Positions 34,123 through 43,187 are shown, numbered from the stretch's first letter. The stretch: DNA of 64,000 bases from Metaruminococcus_A sp964607135 (GCA_964607135.1 CAZSIV010000010.1:9326-73325); one strand, 5' to 3'. Translations and numbers: made by a program. The notes: generated by a model not told the origin, from the letters alone.

Positions 34123-34732
34123 TTTTTTAAATATGGTAGGCGGTTTCTTTGCGGACTGCCTGTCCATGGCGCTTGTTATGATTGCGGTGGAAAACATGGT
34201 TTTCTCCAGGGCGCTCGGCACCAGCACCGCTTTGGTGATTATCCGCAAAAGAAACAGCCTCCCTCTCTTTGGTGCGATCCTGACGGTCATCACCGTTCTT
34301 GCGGGGATTGCGACCTATCTGCTGGAGCCCTTAGTCAAGGGAATCACAAACGTCGTGTATTATCGGCCGCTCATCTACGTGGCGGTCATCGGTGCAATTT
34401 ATCTTGTGGTGTTGGTTGTCTGCGGTTATCTTCCGGAGCAGACCAAGGATAAGGTGAAGCCGATGGTGCATATCAGCGCGTTTAATTGCGTGGTTTTGGG
34501 CACACTTTTGTTGGTGGCGGGGGAGCAGATGACTTTTGGCTCCTCGATCGGGTTCGGACTGGGGGTTGGCGTAGGTTTTACCCTGGCAACGTTCTTTATT
34601 TCGGTGGCGTATGATTACCTGTACAGCGCTGCCATCCCCAAAGCATTCAGGGGATTTCCCGTGCTGCTGATCTACATCGGGCTGCTGTCTCTGGCGTTTT
34701 ACGGCCTGGTGGGGCATCAACTTCCCTTTTGA
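34115..34732 (+). CDS. RnfA-like membrane protein with one of two cluster cysteines
   Basis: A 205-residue protein with six helices, homologous to RnfA/NqrE (ENMVFSRALG, AFNCVVLGTLL, GFGLGVGVGFTLA). The second cysteine is kept (Cys125 in FNCVVLG), but the first, normally in LGICP, is replaced (LGTST, Ser37 at the Cys position). With RnfE-like having none, only one of four ligands of the membrane 2Fe-2S cluster remains. Overlaps the previous gene by 8 bases, so the three genes form one translationally coupled unit. Confidence 0.88.
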   Translation: MNDFLNMVGGFFADCLSMALVMIAVENMVFSRALGTSTALVIIRKRNSLPLFGAILTVITVLAGIATYLLEPLVKGITNVVYYRPLIYVAVIGAIYLVVLVVCGYLPEQTKDKVKPMVHISAFNCVVLGTLLLVAGEQMTFGSSIGFGLGVGVGFTLATFFISVAYDYLYSAAIPKAFRGFPVLLIYIGLLSLAFYGLVGHQLPF

Positions 34733-34764
34733 GAAATCTGAAGAAAAAATAGGGTGGTGTTTCG

Positions 34765-35955
34765 ATGAGAAATAAGCCAAGAAAGATCAAGCGTTATAAT
34801 AAGCTTTACCGGCGCCGGGGCGGCGCTGGAAGAAAGGCTTTGAAGATTGCGGGATTCGTGGTCGTCATCGCTGCGGTGGTATTTGTCGGCTACAGCGTGG
34901 CGGGGCCTTTTATGGATTTTATAAACGGCCGGATCGAACCGTCTATCCCTTCTGACGATTCAAGCCTCATTTCGAGTGTCAGCAGCGTTAGCAGCAGTGG
35001 CTCTTCTTCGAGTGATTCCTCCGGCGGCGGTACGCAGGCCGAGAAACAGACCATCCAGGCGGTGAATCTCCCGGTCGCGACAGCCGGCGACCCGGCAGCG
35101 CTTTCCTCTTTCCTGAGCTCTGCCAAGTCGGGCGGCGCAAACGCTGTGGTTTTAGAGCTCAAGGATACGGCAGGTACGCTTTGGTACCGTTCCTCTGTCG
35201 CGCAGGCGGAGGAGTATGGAGCGGTTTCTGAAAACGCGGTTGAAATCGCCCCGATCGTTGAAACGATTAAAGACGCCGGACTGACGCCGGTCGTCAAGCT
35301 CAGTGCGTTTATGGATAAAACGGCGCCGTCTACTGCGCGGAACAACGGCTATCTCTATGGAAATACCAACTCCGCCTGGTGGGACAACGCTGTCAACAGC
35401 GGCGGAAAGCCCTGGCTCAACCCGTATAAGCAGGCGGCCTGCGACTACCTGATCGCTTTGCAGAATGAGCTGGTTTCCAAAGGCTTCGAGGTTGTCCTCT
35501 GGCACAAGGTGGAGTTCCCGGAGGTCCGCACTCTTTCCTACGCCAATATGGGGAGCGAGGCGGAGGGCGTGACCCAGCAGCAGGCGCTGAACAGCTTTAT
35601 CGCGCGCTGTGAAGCGGAAGCGGAGAAGAGCGATGCGAAGGTCTTTATCTCCTACCCGGTTTCCGCCGCCTTTGGCGTGAACGAATCCTGGTTCGGCGGG
35701 GATCCGTCCGGTCTGGCGGTGAAAAACGCCGCTCCCGAGCTCGACCTTTCGGCCTTTGGAGGCCGTTTGACCATCGGCGACACCGCGGTGGATTTCGCGG
35801 AGCCTGAACAGGCGGCCAGGCAGATTCTGAGCGCTTACCGGGTGAAAATCCCCGGCGCCGAAAGAATTCTTCCCATAGTTACCGATGCATCCTCGAAGGA
35901 TGCACTGCTGCGGGCTTTGACGGCTTTGCAGCTTGAGGAGTATGTGACTCCGTAA
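34765..35955 (+). CDS. Membrane-anchored DUF4015-like putative glycosidase
   Basis: A 396-residue protein with a basic N-terminus, one transmembrane helix (about residues 26-46), a Ser-rich linker (about 59-88) and an extracytoplasmic TIM-barrel-like domain. The first strand NAVVLELKDTAGTLWY and PVVKLSAFMDK match the DUF4015 putative glycosyl hydrolase family, and PWLNPYKQAACDYLIAL fits the middle of that domain. The usual substrate and activity are unknown. It lies 32 bases after the Rnf-like genes and so probably shares their transcript. Confidence 0.75.
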   Translation: MRNKPRKIKRYNKLYRRRGGAGRKALKIAGFVVVIAAVVFVGYSVAGPFMDFINGRIEPSIPSDDSSLISSVSSVSSSGSSSSDSSGGGTQAEKQTIQAVNLPVATAGDPAALSSFLSSAKSGGANAVVLELKDTAGTLWYRSSVAQAEEYGAVSENAVEIAPIVETIKDAGLTPVVKLSAFMDKTAPSTARNNGYLYGNTNSAWWDNAVNSGGKPWLNPYKQAACDYLIALQNELVSKGFEVVLWHKVEFPEVRTLSYANMGSEAEGVTQQQALNSFIARCEAEAEKSDAKVFISYPVSAAFGVNESWFGGDPSGLAVKNAAPELDLSAFGGRLTIGDTAVDFAEPEQAARQILSAYRVKIPGAERILPIVTDASSKDALLRALTALQLEEYVTP

Positions 35956-35994
35956 GGAGCAATGATTATCATGAATTAGGATGGGGGAACTGTT

Positions 35995-37710
35995 ATGTCG
36001 GAATATCTGAAGTACAAACACTGGCTTGCGCAGTCCTTGGAGGACAGCGATCTCGCCGAGGAGCTCGCCGCGATCAACGGGGACGACGAAGCGGTCAAAG
36101 ACCGGTTTTACCGTGACCTCGAATTCGGCACGGCCGGCCTGCGGGGCGTCATTGGAGCCGGAACCAACCGGATGAATATCTACACCATCCGCCGCGCGAC
36201 CCAGGGGCTCGCCGAATACCTCAATTCGGCCTTTAAAGATCCTTCGGTCGCCATCAGCTACGACAGCCGGATTAAATCGGACGTCTTTGCCAGGGAAGCA
36301 GCCCGGGTGTTGGCGGCGAACGATATCCACGTCCATCTTTACAAGGAGCTGCACCCGGTTCCCTGCCTGTCTTTTGCCACCCGGGAGCTTCACTGCAACG
36401 CGGGCATCATGGTGACGGCCAGCCACAATCCGGCAAAGTACAACGGCTATAAGGTCTATGGGCCGGACGGCTGCCAGATGACCAACGAGGCCGCCGATGC
36501 GGTTCTGGAGCGGATCAACAAACTGGATCTGTTCACCGATCCCCGCCTGGTGGACTTCGACGCCGCCGTCGAGGCTGGGAACGTGGAGTATATCCCGGAG
36601 ACGGTGCTCGAAAAATATCTCGACTGCGTTCAGGCGCAGAGCATCCATCCGGAGCTGATCCCGGATGCGGGCCTCCGCGTGGTCTACACCCCCCTCAATG
36701 GGGCGGGGAATAAGCCTGTCCGGAAGATTTTGGACAGGATCGGCGTCAAGGACGTTCATGTGGTCAAGGAGCAGGAGAAGCCGGACGGCGAATTTCCGAC
36801 CTGCCCCTTCCCGAATCCGGAAATCAAGGAGGCTTTGACCCTCGGCCTGCGCGACTGTGCCGCTGTCAAGCCCGACCTTCTGCTCGCGACCGACCCGGAT
36901 GCAGACCGGATGGGGATTGCGGTGCCGGACGAAAACGGGGAGTATGTCCTGATCACCGGAAACGAGGTCGGCGCGCTGCTGCTTGAGTACATCTGCCGGG
37001 AGCGCAGGGCGATGGGGACGATGCCGGAGAAGCCGATCGCTGTGAAGACCATCGTCAGCACCAAGCTCGCGGACAAAATTGCCGCCGATTACGGCGTGGA
37101 GCTGATCAATGTTCTGACGGGGTTCAAGTACATTGGGGAGCAGATCGGTCTGCTGGAGGAAAAGGGCGAGAGCGACCGCTATCTTTTCGGCTTTGAAGAA
37201 AGCTACGGCTATTTGAGCGGTACTTATGTCCGCGATAAGGATGCGGTTGTCGCCTCGATGCTGATCTGCGAAGCGGCGGCCTTCTATAAATCCAAGGGGA
37301 TCAGCATGCTGGATGCCTTCCGCGGGATTTATAAGAAGTACGGCTATTACTACAACTGCATCGGGAACTTCGGTTTTGAAGGGGCCGCCGGGATGGAAAA
37401 GATGGCGGAAATCATGGCGCGCACCCGTGAAAATGCGCCCAAAGAAATCGGCGGGCTGAAGGTTTTGAAATTTGCGGACTATAAGGTTTCCAAAGAGACC
37501 GACCTGCTCACCGGTGAGGAGACGGCGCTCACCCTGCCGAAGTCCGATGTTCTGGTCTTTGAGATGGAGCAGGGTGCCGGCGTCATCATCCGCCCGTCCG
37601 GAACCGAGCCGAAGATCAAGGTTTATTACACCACGACCGCCGCGTCCGAAGAGGAAGCCAAGGCGCTTCAGAAAAAGCTGGCGGATGATTTTACCGGCCT
37701 TCTCGCCTGA
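35995..37710 (+). CDS. Phosphoglucomutase/phosphomannomutase (phospho-sugar mutase)
   Basis: A 571-residue alpha-D-phosphohexomutase interconverting glucose 1- and 6-phosphate. The phosphoserine loop is TASHNPAKYNGYK (about residues 140-152), the metal loop ATDPDADRMG (about 300-309), the sugar loop GFEESYGY and the phosphate loop RPSGTEPKIKVYY near the C-terminus. The length matches PgcA-type enzymes of Firmicutes. It provides glucose 1-phosphate for glycolipid and wall polymer synthesis, consistent with the glycosyltransferase elsewhere in the window. Confidence 0.95.
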   Translation: MSEYLKYKHWLAQSLEDSDLAEELAAINGDDEAVKDRFYRDLEFGTAGLRGVIGAGTNRMNIYTIRRATQGLAEYLNSAFKDPSVAISYDSRIKSDVFAREAARVLAANDIHVHLYKELHPVPCLSFATRELHCNAGIMVTASHNPAKYNGYKVYGPDGCQMTNEAADAVLERINKLDLFTDPRLVDFDAAVEAGNVEYIPETVLEKYLDCVQAQSIHPELIPDAGLRVVYTPLNGAGNKPVRKILDRIGVKDVHVVKEQEKPDGEFPTCPFPNPEIKEALTLGLRDCAAVKPDLLLATDPDADRMGIAVPDENGEYVLITGNEVGALLLEYICRERRAMGTMPEKPIAVKTIVSTKLADKIAADYGVELINVLTGFKYIGEQIGLLEEKGESDRYLFGFEESYGYLSGTYVRDKDAVVASMLICEAAAFYKSKGISMLDAFRGIYKKYGYYYNCIGNFGFEGAAGMEKMAEIMARTRENAPKEIGGLKVLKFADYKVSKETDLLTGEETALTLPKSDVLVFEMEQGAGVIIRPSGTEPKIKVYYTTTAASEEEAKALQKKLADDFTGLLA

Positions 37711-37825
37711 GAAACCGGATGCTGCAATGAATGAAAACCGGCCCGCCCGTGCTGAGGCGGCTGGGCGGACGGCTTTTGTTCATTTTGCGGAATCGGTTCC
37801 GGAAAAAAGAAGAAACGAAAAACGC

Positions 37826-37854
37826 TTGCATTTTAACCGCGGATGTGTTATCAT
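37826..37854 (+). promoter_or_regulatory. rpmE promoter
   Basis: TTGCAT at 37826-37831 and TATCAT at 37849-37854, 17-base spacer, about 80 bases before the L31 start. Confidence 0.7.
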
Positions 37855-37937
37855 GATTAATCGATGGCCCCGCGCGCGGGAAATGAGAGGTTTGTCGTGC
37901 GGCGGCGGTTTACTCGTGAAAAAAGAGGTGACTGAAA

Positions 37938-38141
37938 GTGAAAGAGGGAATCCATCCGAAGTACGAGGCTGCGACCATCCGGTGCGCCTGCGGAAATGTG
38001 ATTGAAACGCGCTCCACCAAGGGCGATATCAGGGTTGAGATCTGTTCGAAATGCCACCCGTTCTACACCGGCAAGCAGAAACTGGTAGACACGGGCGGAC
38101 GTGTTGATCGGTTTAAGAGACGTTTCAACATGGATAAATAA
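37938..38141 (+). CDS. rpmE: 50S ribosomal protein L31 (zinc-binding form)
   Basis: A 67-residue ribosomal protein with the four-cysteine zinc ribbon of the C+ form (CAC, then CSKC) and the conserved HPFYTGKQKLVDTGGRVDRF block. It has an AGAGGTGA ribosome site, its own promoter and a terminator. Confidence 0.97.
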   Translation: MKEGIHPKYEAATIRCACGNVIETRSTKGDIRVEICSKCHPFYTGKQKLVDTGGRVDRFKRRFNMDK

Positions 38142-38146
38142 TCCGG

Positions 38147-38185
38147 CAAAAAGCGGTGTGCCTGGGGCTCACCGCTTTTGTTTTT
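38147..38185 (+). terminator. rpmE terminator
   Basis: AAAAGCGGTG...CACCGCTTTT stem followed by GTTTTT. The next gene starts 17 bases later. Confidence 0.82.
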
Positions 38186-38201
38186 CTGGGTGGTGTGATT
38201 T

Positions 38202-38822
38202 TTGGAGTATAAAACAATCAGGGCGAGAGCGGAGGACGAGTTCATCGAGCGCCGCTCCCGGTTTATCGGCCACATTGCACCGGTCGGCTCGGAGGAAGAG
38301 GCGATCGCCTTTTTAGAGGAAGTACGAGCATCCAACCGGGAGGCGAACCACAACTGCTATGCCTATGTTCTGCGGGAGGGGCAGATCAAGCGGTATTCCG
38401 ACGATGGGGAGCCGCAGGGGACGGCGGGAACGCCGATTCTGGAGGTGCTCCTCCGCAATGAGCTGGTGGATGTCTGCGCTGTCGTGACCCGGTATTTCGG
38501 CGGTGTCCTGCTGGGGGCCGGCGGGCTCGTCCGCGCTTATTCTACCGGGGCCAGTTTGGCGGTCGCGGCGGGCGGAATCCTTCGCATGGCGCCCTGCACC
38601 TCTTTTGTAGCCGAAGTGGATTACGCACTCTACGGAAAGCTTTCCTACCTTCTGCCGCAGTACAATATTCAGGTTCTCGAAAGCGATTTTGGGGAAAAGG
38701 TGCGGCTCGTTCTGTTGATCCGCTCCGACCGGCTGTCCGCCTTTGAAAAGGAATTGCAGGAACTGTCGGCCGGGCAGGTCTCCCCTTTTGTGCTGGAGGA
38801 ACGGTACGCGGACATGGAATAG
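38202..38822 (+). CDS. YigZ/IMPACT family protein
   Basis: A 206-residue protein. The N-terminal UPF0029 domain (about residues 15-125) contains ANHNCYAYVL, DDGEPQGTAGTPIL and VTRYFGGVLLGAGGLVRAYS, the hallmark of the IMPACT/YigZ family. A small C-terminal DUF1949 domain follows. The role is unclear, perhaps in translation or nucleic-acid binding. The start is TTG, with GGGTGGTG upstream; no ATG fits the conserved N-terminus. Confidence 0.92.
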   Translation: MEYKTIRARAEDEFIERRSRFIGHIAPVGSEEEAIAFLEEVRASNREANHNCYAYVLREGQIKRYSDDGEPQGTAGTPILEVLLRNELVDVCAVVTRYFGGVLLGAGGLVRAYSTGASLAVAAGGILRMAPCTSFVAEVDYALYGKLSYLLPQYNIQVLESDFGEKVRLVLLIRSDRLSAFEKELQELSAGQVSPFVLEERYADME

Positions 38823-38972
38823 ATGAAACGTCTAGGCTTAGGTGCAGATAAGGTAATTCACACACCGGTGTTTTACCAGTCAAAAGGCGTTTATCCTGTG
38901 AGGCGTACGATGTAAAAACACATCTGCCTCGCGGGAGAGAAACGCCGTTGCTCCTGCGGCTGTTTCATCTCA
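38820..38972 (+). ncRNA. Structured RNA candidate, copy 2 (unknown class)
   Basis: A closed structure of about 150 bases between the yigZ-type gene and dgt. The ends pair (AGATGAAAC with GTTTCATCT). Inside lie a GGTAA/TTACC hairpin and a nested arm GGCGTTT/AAACGCC, then CCTGTGAGGC/GCCTCGCGGG (10 bp with G-U wobble on the plus strand), then GATGT/ACATC with an A-rich loop. The core at 38852-38935 aligns with 5254-5341 by sequence (AATTC-CAC, TTTTA-CAGT, TATCCTG, CTGCCTCGCGGG) and by structure. No terminator follows, so it could be a leader of dgt or a processed RNA. Confidence 0.5.
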
Positions 38973-39056
38973 ATGATAATTTTGTCAAAAATAGAGTAAT
39001 AGAGCAGGGGAACTGGTATATATATTAGTGAAACGAATTTTAGACGGAGGTGCGGT

Positions 39057-40058
39057 ATGACGTTCAGGGAGCAGGCAGAGGAGCTGGAGCAGCGGATTTT
39101 GAGCCCTTATGCGGTGCTGTCCTCCCGTTCCAGGGGAAGGCTCCGCCCGGAACCGCCCTGCGATGTCCGAACCGATTTCTGCCGCGACCGCGACCGGATC
39201 ATCCACTGCAGCTCCTTTCGGCGGCTAAAGCACAAGACGCAGGTTTTCCTGTCCCCGATGGGCGACCATTACCGCACCCGTTTAACCCATACCCTCGAGG
39301 TCGCGCAGATTGCCCGGACGATTGCCCGGGCCCTCCGGCTCAACGAGGATTTGACCGAGGCGATCGCCTTGGGGCATGACCTGGGGCATACGCCGTTCGG
39401 CCACGCGGGGGAGCGGGCGCTCAACGAGGTCTGTCCCATGGGATTTCGGCATGCGCTCCACAGTGTGCGGGTGGTTCACGCGCTCGAAAAGGATGGAAAA
39501 GGGCTGAACCTGACCTATGAGGTGAAAAACGGGATCGCCTGCCATTCCCTGAAGGCGGTGGCCGCCACCCTGGAGGGCCGTGTGGTCAAGCTTTCGGACA
39601 AAGTGGCATATATCAACCACGACATCGAGGATGCGCTCCGTGCCGGCGTGCTGGCGGCGGAGGATCTCCCTTACCAGTGTACCTACATATTGGGGCGGAC
39701 AAAATCGGAGCGGATTTCAACTGTGATCCATTCGGTAATCCGCAGCAGCTCGGATGAAATCCGGATGGATCCGGCGGTTTGGGACGCCCACAGCAGGCTG
39801 CGGGATTTTATGTTTGAACAGGTCTATAAAAGCCCCGTCGCAAAGGCGGAAGAGGGCAAGGCGGAGGAGATCGTAAAGGTTCTCTACGCCCATTTTGTCA
39901 AACGCCCGGCAGAACTGCCGCCCTTTTACCGGGGGATTGAGGAAAAAGAGGGCGCCGACCGCGCCGTCTGCGATTATATTGCAGGGATGACCGACCGCTA
40001 TGCAGTCGAGCTTTTTGAAAGGCTTTTCGTCCCGCGTTCCTGGCCGGTGACCTTGTGA
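39057..40058 (+). CDS. dgt: Deoxyguanosinetriphosphate triphosphohydrolase-like HD protein
   Basis: A 333-residue dNTPase that releases triphosphate from deoxynucleotides. HD-domain metal ligands are in THTLEVAQIARTIARAL (His), ALGHDLGHTPFGHAGE (HD pair), and KVAYINHDIEDALRAG (Asp). The N-terminal RTDFCRDRDRIIHCSSFRRLKHKTQVF is typical of the Dgt type 2 group. It has a GGAGGTG site. It lies 156 bases ahead of dnaG-rpoD, an arrangement common in Clostridia. Confidence 0.94.
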   Translation: MTFREQAEELEQRILSPYAVLSSRSRGRLRPEPPCDVRTDFCRDRDRIIHCSSFRRLKHKTQVFLSPMGDHYRTRLTHTLEVAQIARTIARALRLNEDLTEAIALGHDLGHTPFGHAGERALNEVCPMGFRHALHSVRVVHALEKDGKGLNLTYEVKNGIACHSLKAVAATLEGRVVKLSDKVAYINHDIEDALRAGVLAAEDLPYQCTYILGRTKSERISTVIHSVIRSSSDEIRMDPAVWDAHSRLRDFMFEQVYKSPVAKAEEGKAEEIVKVLYAHFVKRPAELPPFYRGIEEKEGADRAVCDYIAGMTDRYAVELFERLFVPRSWPVTL

Positions 40059-40214
40059 ACGGCACGGTGAACAGCCGTTGACGATCGGCGCCCGGGGGTG
40101 AACAGCTGTTCGGGCTGCCGTCCCGTGGGGATGGCAACCCCAAAACCGGCGCAACCGTCAGACGCGGACGGGCGAATCTCAAATTATTTTAAACCGGAGA
40201 GGAGGCGGAAGGGC

Positions 40215-41990
40215 TTGGCGATTCCGAACAGTTTTATTATGCAGCTGCGGCAGACGGCCGATATCCAGGACGTTATGTCGAGCTATTGTTCGATCACCCG
40301 GGCGGGCCGGAATCAAAAATGCCTCTGCCCGTTCCACTCTGAAAAGACGCCCTCCCTTGTCGTCTATCCGGACACCCAGTCGTTTTACTGCTTCGGCTGC
40401 GGGGCCGGGGGGGATGTCATCACCTTCATTATGAAGATCGAAAACCTCGATTATGTCGAGGCGGTTCGCTTCCTCGCCCGGCGGTACAACATGGAGGTGC
40501 CGGACGGCGGCGGGGAAGACCGTGCTTACCGGATGCGAACCCGGATTTATGAGCTCAACCGGGAGGCCGCCCGCTTTTTCCACGCCTGTCTCCTTTCCCC
40601 GGCGGGGAGGGAGGGCCTCGATTACCTGACCGGGCGGGGGCTGAGCGAAAAGACGATCAGAACCTATGGGCTGGGGTTTGCCCCGCAGGGGTGGGATCAC
40701 CTGATCCATCACCTCCGCTCCAAGGGGTTCACCATGGACGAAATGATCGCCGCCGCCGTTGTCGCGCGGAGCGACCGCAGCGGGACGGCGCGGTTTTACG
40801 ACCAGTTCCGGAACCGGGTGATGTTCCCGATCATCGACCTGCGCGGGAACGTCATCGCCTTTGGAGGACGGGTGATGGACGATTCCAGGCTGAAGTATCT
40901 CAATTCTGCCGATACGCCGGTCTTTAAAAAAAGCCGGAACTTATTTTCCCTCAACCTCGCGAAGAATCAAATTGAGCATCGCAGGCTGATTCTGGCGGAA
41001 GGGTATATGGATGCAATTTCGATCTATCAGGCGGGTTTTCACAATGTCGTCGCCACCTTGGGGACGGCGCTGACCGAAGAGCAGGCCAGGCTGATGGCGC
41101 AGTATGCGGACGACGTGGTCATTGCCTATGATTCCGACGCCCCGGGGCAGAAGGCGAGCGAGCGGGCGATCCCGCTCCTTTCCCAGGCGGGGATCACCAC
41201 CCGCGTCCTTGCGATGACCGGGGCGAAAGATCCGGACGAATACATAAAAAAATACGGTGCGGCCCGCTTTAAGCTCCTGCTCGAGGGCGCAAACAGCCCG
41301 ATGGATTTTGAGCTCCTCAAGATCAAAAAGGAAGTGGACGTCAACACCGAAGAGGGAAAGCTCGTTTACCTGCGGCGGGGCGTCTCTGTCCTGGCAAGGC
41401 TGAAAAATCCGCTGGAGCGGGAAATCTACGCTGGGAAGCTCGCGGAGGAGACCGGGGTTTCCAAAGCGGCGATCTTAGACCAGGCCGGCGGGATGGCCAG
41501 GCGGGAGGAGCGGACTGCGAAAAAGCGGGAATGGAACGAGGTGCAGAGCGGAAGAGCGCTCTACCAGGACCGGATCAACCCGCAGAAGGCCTCTCACCTG
41601 AAGGCGGCGATGGCGGAGGAACAGATTTTGATCTACCTTCTCCGCAATCCGGATTCGTTGGGAAAGGCGGCGGATGCCCTTTCGGAAGAAGACTTCGTCA
41701 CCGATTTCAATCGACGTGTTTTTACCCTGCTCATCCAAAAGGGACAGGAAACGAGGGAGGTCGACCTTTCCGTCCTCGCCGGTGAATTAAACCCGGAAGA
41801 AATGGGTAAAATATCGGGGCTTTTAGCAAAGAGCCGCGAAATGGACAATTCCAGGCAGCAGCTGCTCGACTCCATTCAGGTGCTGAAAGAGAATCGGGAA
41901 CAGCTCAAGCCCACCGACCTCAAGGACGGCGGAGAGGAAGAGCTGAAGCGGTTTTATGAGCAGCAGAGGCAGAAAAAGAATAGGCGGTAG
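40215..41990 (+). CDS. dnaG: DNA primase
   Basis: A 591-residue primase that makes RNA primers at the replication fork. The zinc finger C-x2-H...C-x2-C (CPFH and CFGC, about residues 38-62), the TOPRIM core with ILAEGYMDAISIYQAG and IAYDSDAPGQKA, and a C-terminal DnaB-interaction domain are present. The start is TTG 40215 with AGGAGG 9 bases upstream; the frame is open from 40098, but the extra 39 residues are not conserved-looking. With rpoD 100 bases on, it forms the macromolecular synthesis cluster. Confidence 0.96.
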   Translation: MAIPNSFIMQLRQTADIQDVMSSYCSITRAGRNQKCLCPFHSEKTPSLVVYPDTQSFYCFGCGAGGDVITFIMKIENLDYVEAVRFLARRYNMEVPDGGGEDRAYRMRTRIYELNREAARFFHACLLSPAGREGLDYLTGRGLSEKTIRTYGLGFAPQGWDHLIHHLRSKGFTMDEMIAAAVVARSDRSGTARFYDQFRNRVMFPIIDLRGNVIAFGGRVMDDSRLKYLNSADTPVFKKSRNLFSLNLAKNQIEHRRLILAEGYMDAISIYQAGFHNVVATLGTALTEEQARLMAQYADDVVIAYDSDAPGQKASERAIPLLSQAGITTRVLAMTGAKDPDEYIKKYGAARFKLLLEGANSPMDFELLKIKKEVDVNTEEGKLVYLRRGVSVLARLKNPLEREIYAGKLAEETGVSKAAILDQAGGMARREERTAKKREWNEVQSGRALYQDRINPQKASHLKAAMAEEQILIYLLRNPDSLGKAADALSEEDFVTDFNRRVFTLLIQKGQETREVDLSVLAGELNPEEMGKISGLLAKSREMDNSRQQLLDSIQVLKENREQLKPTDLKDGGEEELKRFYEQQRQKKNRR

Positions 41991-42090
41991 ACCCGCTTTC
42001 AGAGGAAGAAAAACAGGCGTCATCACATTTTGCCGCATGGCGTCCACCATAAAAAACCGCGGCGGCAGCGGAGAAATGGGAATGTGATTT

Positions 42091-43179
42091 ATGGGAGCAA
42101 CCGAGAAAAAACCCGCAGTGGCCGATCTGATTGAGCAGGGCAGGATCAAGGGAAAACTGACCACCAAGGAGATCACCGATGCGCTGGAAGAATTGGACTT
42201 CGACCCGGAGCAGATGGAAAAGCTCTACGATTCGCTCGAGAACATGAATATTGAAATCGTAGAGGATTTTGAGCCGGATATCGACCTGGACATCACGCTC
42301 GACAACAATGTGGCCGTCGATTTGGAAGCTTCCCTTTCCACCGAAGGGATCAGCATCGACGACCCGGTGAAGGTCTATCTCAAAGAGATCGGCCGGGTGC
42401 CGCTCCTCTCCACCGAGGAGGAGATCGAGCTCGCCACCCGGATGGCCCAGGGCGATGCCTTTGCCCGCAAACGGCTCAGCGAAGCGAACCTGAGGCTGGT
42501 CGTCAGCATCGCCAAGCGGTATGTCGGCCGCGGGATGCAGTTCCTCGACCTGATCCAGGAGGGAAACCTCGGCCTGATCAAAGCGGTTGAAAAGTTCGAC
42601 CACACCAAGGGGTTTAAATTTTCCACCTATGCGACCTGGTGGATCCGTCAGGCGATTACCCGCGCCATTGCGGACCAGGCCCGGACGATCCGGATCCCGG
42701 TCCATATGGTGGAGACGATCAATAAAGTCAAAAAGGTTTCGAGCCAGCTTCTCCACAAAAACGGGCATGAGCCGACGGCGGAGGAGATCGCCGGCGAGCT
42801 CGAAATGCCGGTGGAAAAGGTGCGCGAGATCATCCGGGTCGCACAGGAGCCGGTCTCCCTCGAAACGCCGATCGGCGAAGAGGAAGACAGCCATCTGGGC
42901 GATTTCATCCAGGATGACGAAGCCCCTGCCCCGGCCGAAGTCGCGTCCCACACCCTGCTGCGTGAACAGCTTGGGGATGTTCTTTCCACCTTGACCGAGC
43001 GGGAGGAAAAGGTGCTTCGCCTCCGCTTCGGGTTGGAGGACGGGCGCTCCCGCACGCTGGAGGAGGTCGGGAAGGAATTCAACGTCACCCGGGAACGGAT
43101 CCGCCAGATCGAGGCGAAAGCCCTGCGAAAACTCCGCCATCCCAGCCGCAGCAAACGCTTGAAGGACTTTCTGGACTGA
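42091..43179 (+). CDS. rpoD: RNA polymerase primary sigma factor SigA/RpoD
   Basis: A 362-residue housekeeping sigma factor. Region 1.2 begins with DDPVKVYLKEIGRVPLL, region 2 contains NLRLVVSIAKRYVGRGMQFLDLIQEGN and FSTYATWWIRQAI, region 3 HMVETINKV and region 4 EREEKVLRLRFGL with the HTH LEEVGKEFNVTRERIRQIE. There is a shortened acidic region 1.1. It is downstream of dnaG. Confidence 0.98.
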   Translation: MGATEKKPAVADLIEQGRIKGKLTTKEITDALEELDFDPEQMEKLYDSLENMNIEIVEDFEPDIDLDITLDNNVAVDLEASLSTEGISIDDPVKVYLKEIGRVPLLSTEEEIELATRMAQGDAFARKRLSEANLRLVVSIAKRYVGRGMQFLDLIQEGNLGLIKAVEKFDHTKGFKFSTYATWWIRQAITRAIADQARTIRIPVHMVETINKVKKVSSQLLHKNGHEPTAEEIAGELEMPVEKVREIIRVAQEPVSLETPIGEEEDSHLGDFIQDDEAPAPAEVASHTLLREQLGDVLSTLTEREEKVLRLRFGLEDGRSRTLEEVGKEFNVTRERIRQIEAKALRKLRHPSRSKRLKDFLD

Positions 43180-43187
43180 TTTTGCCG

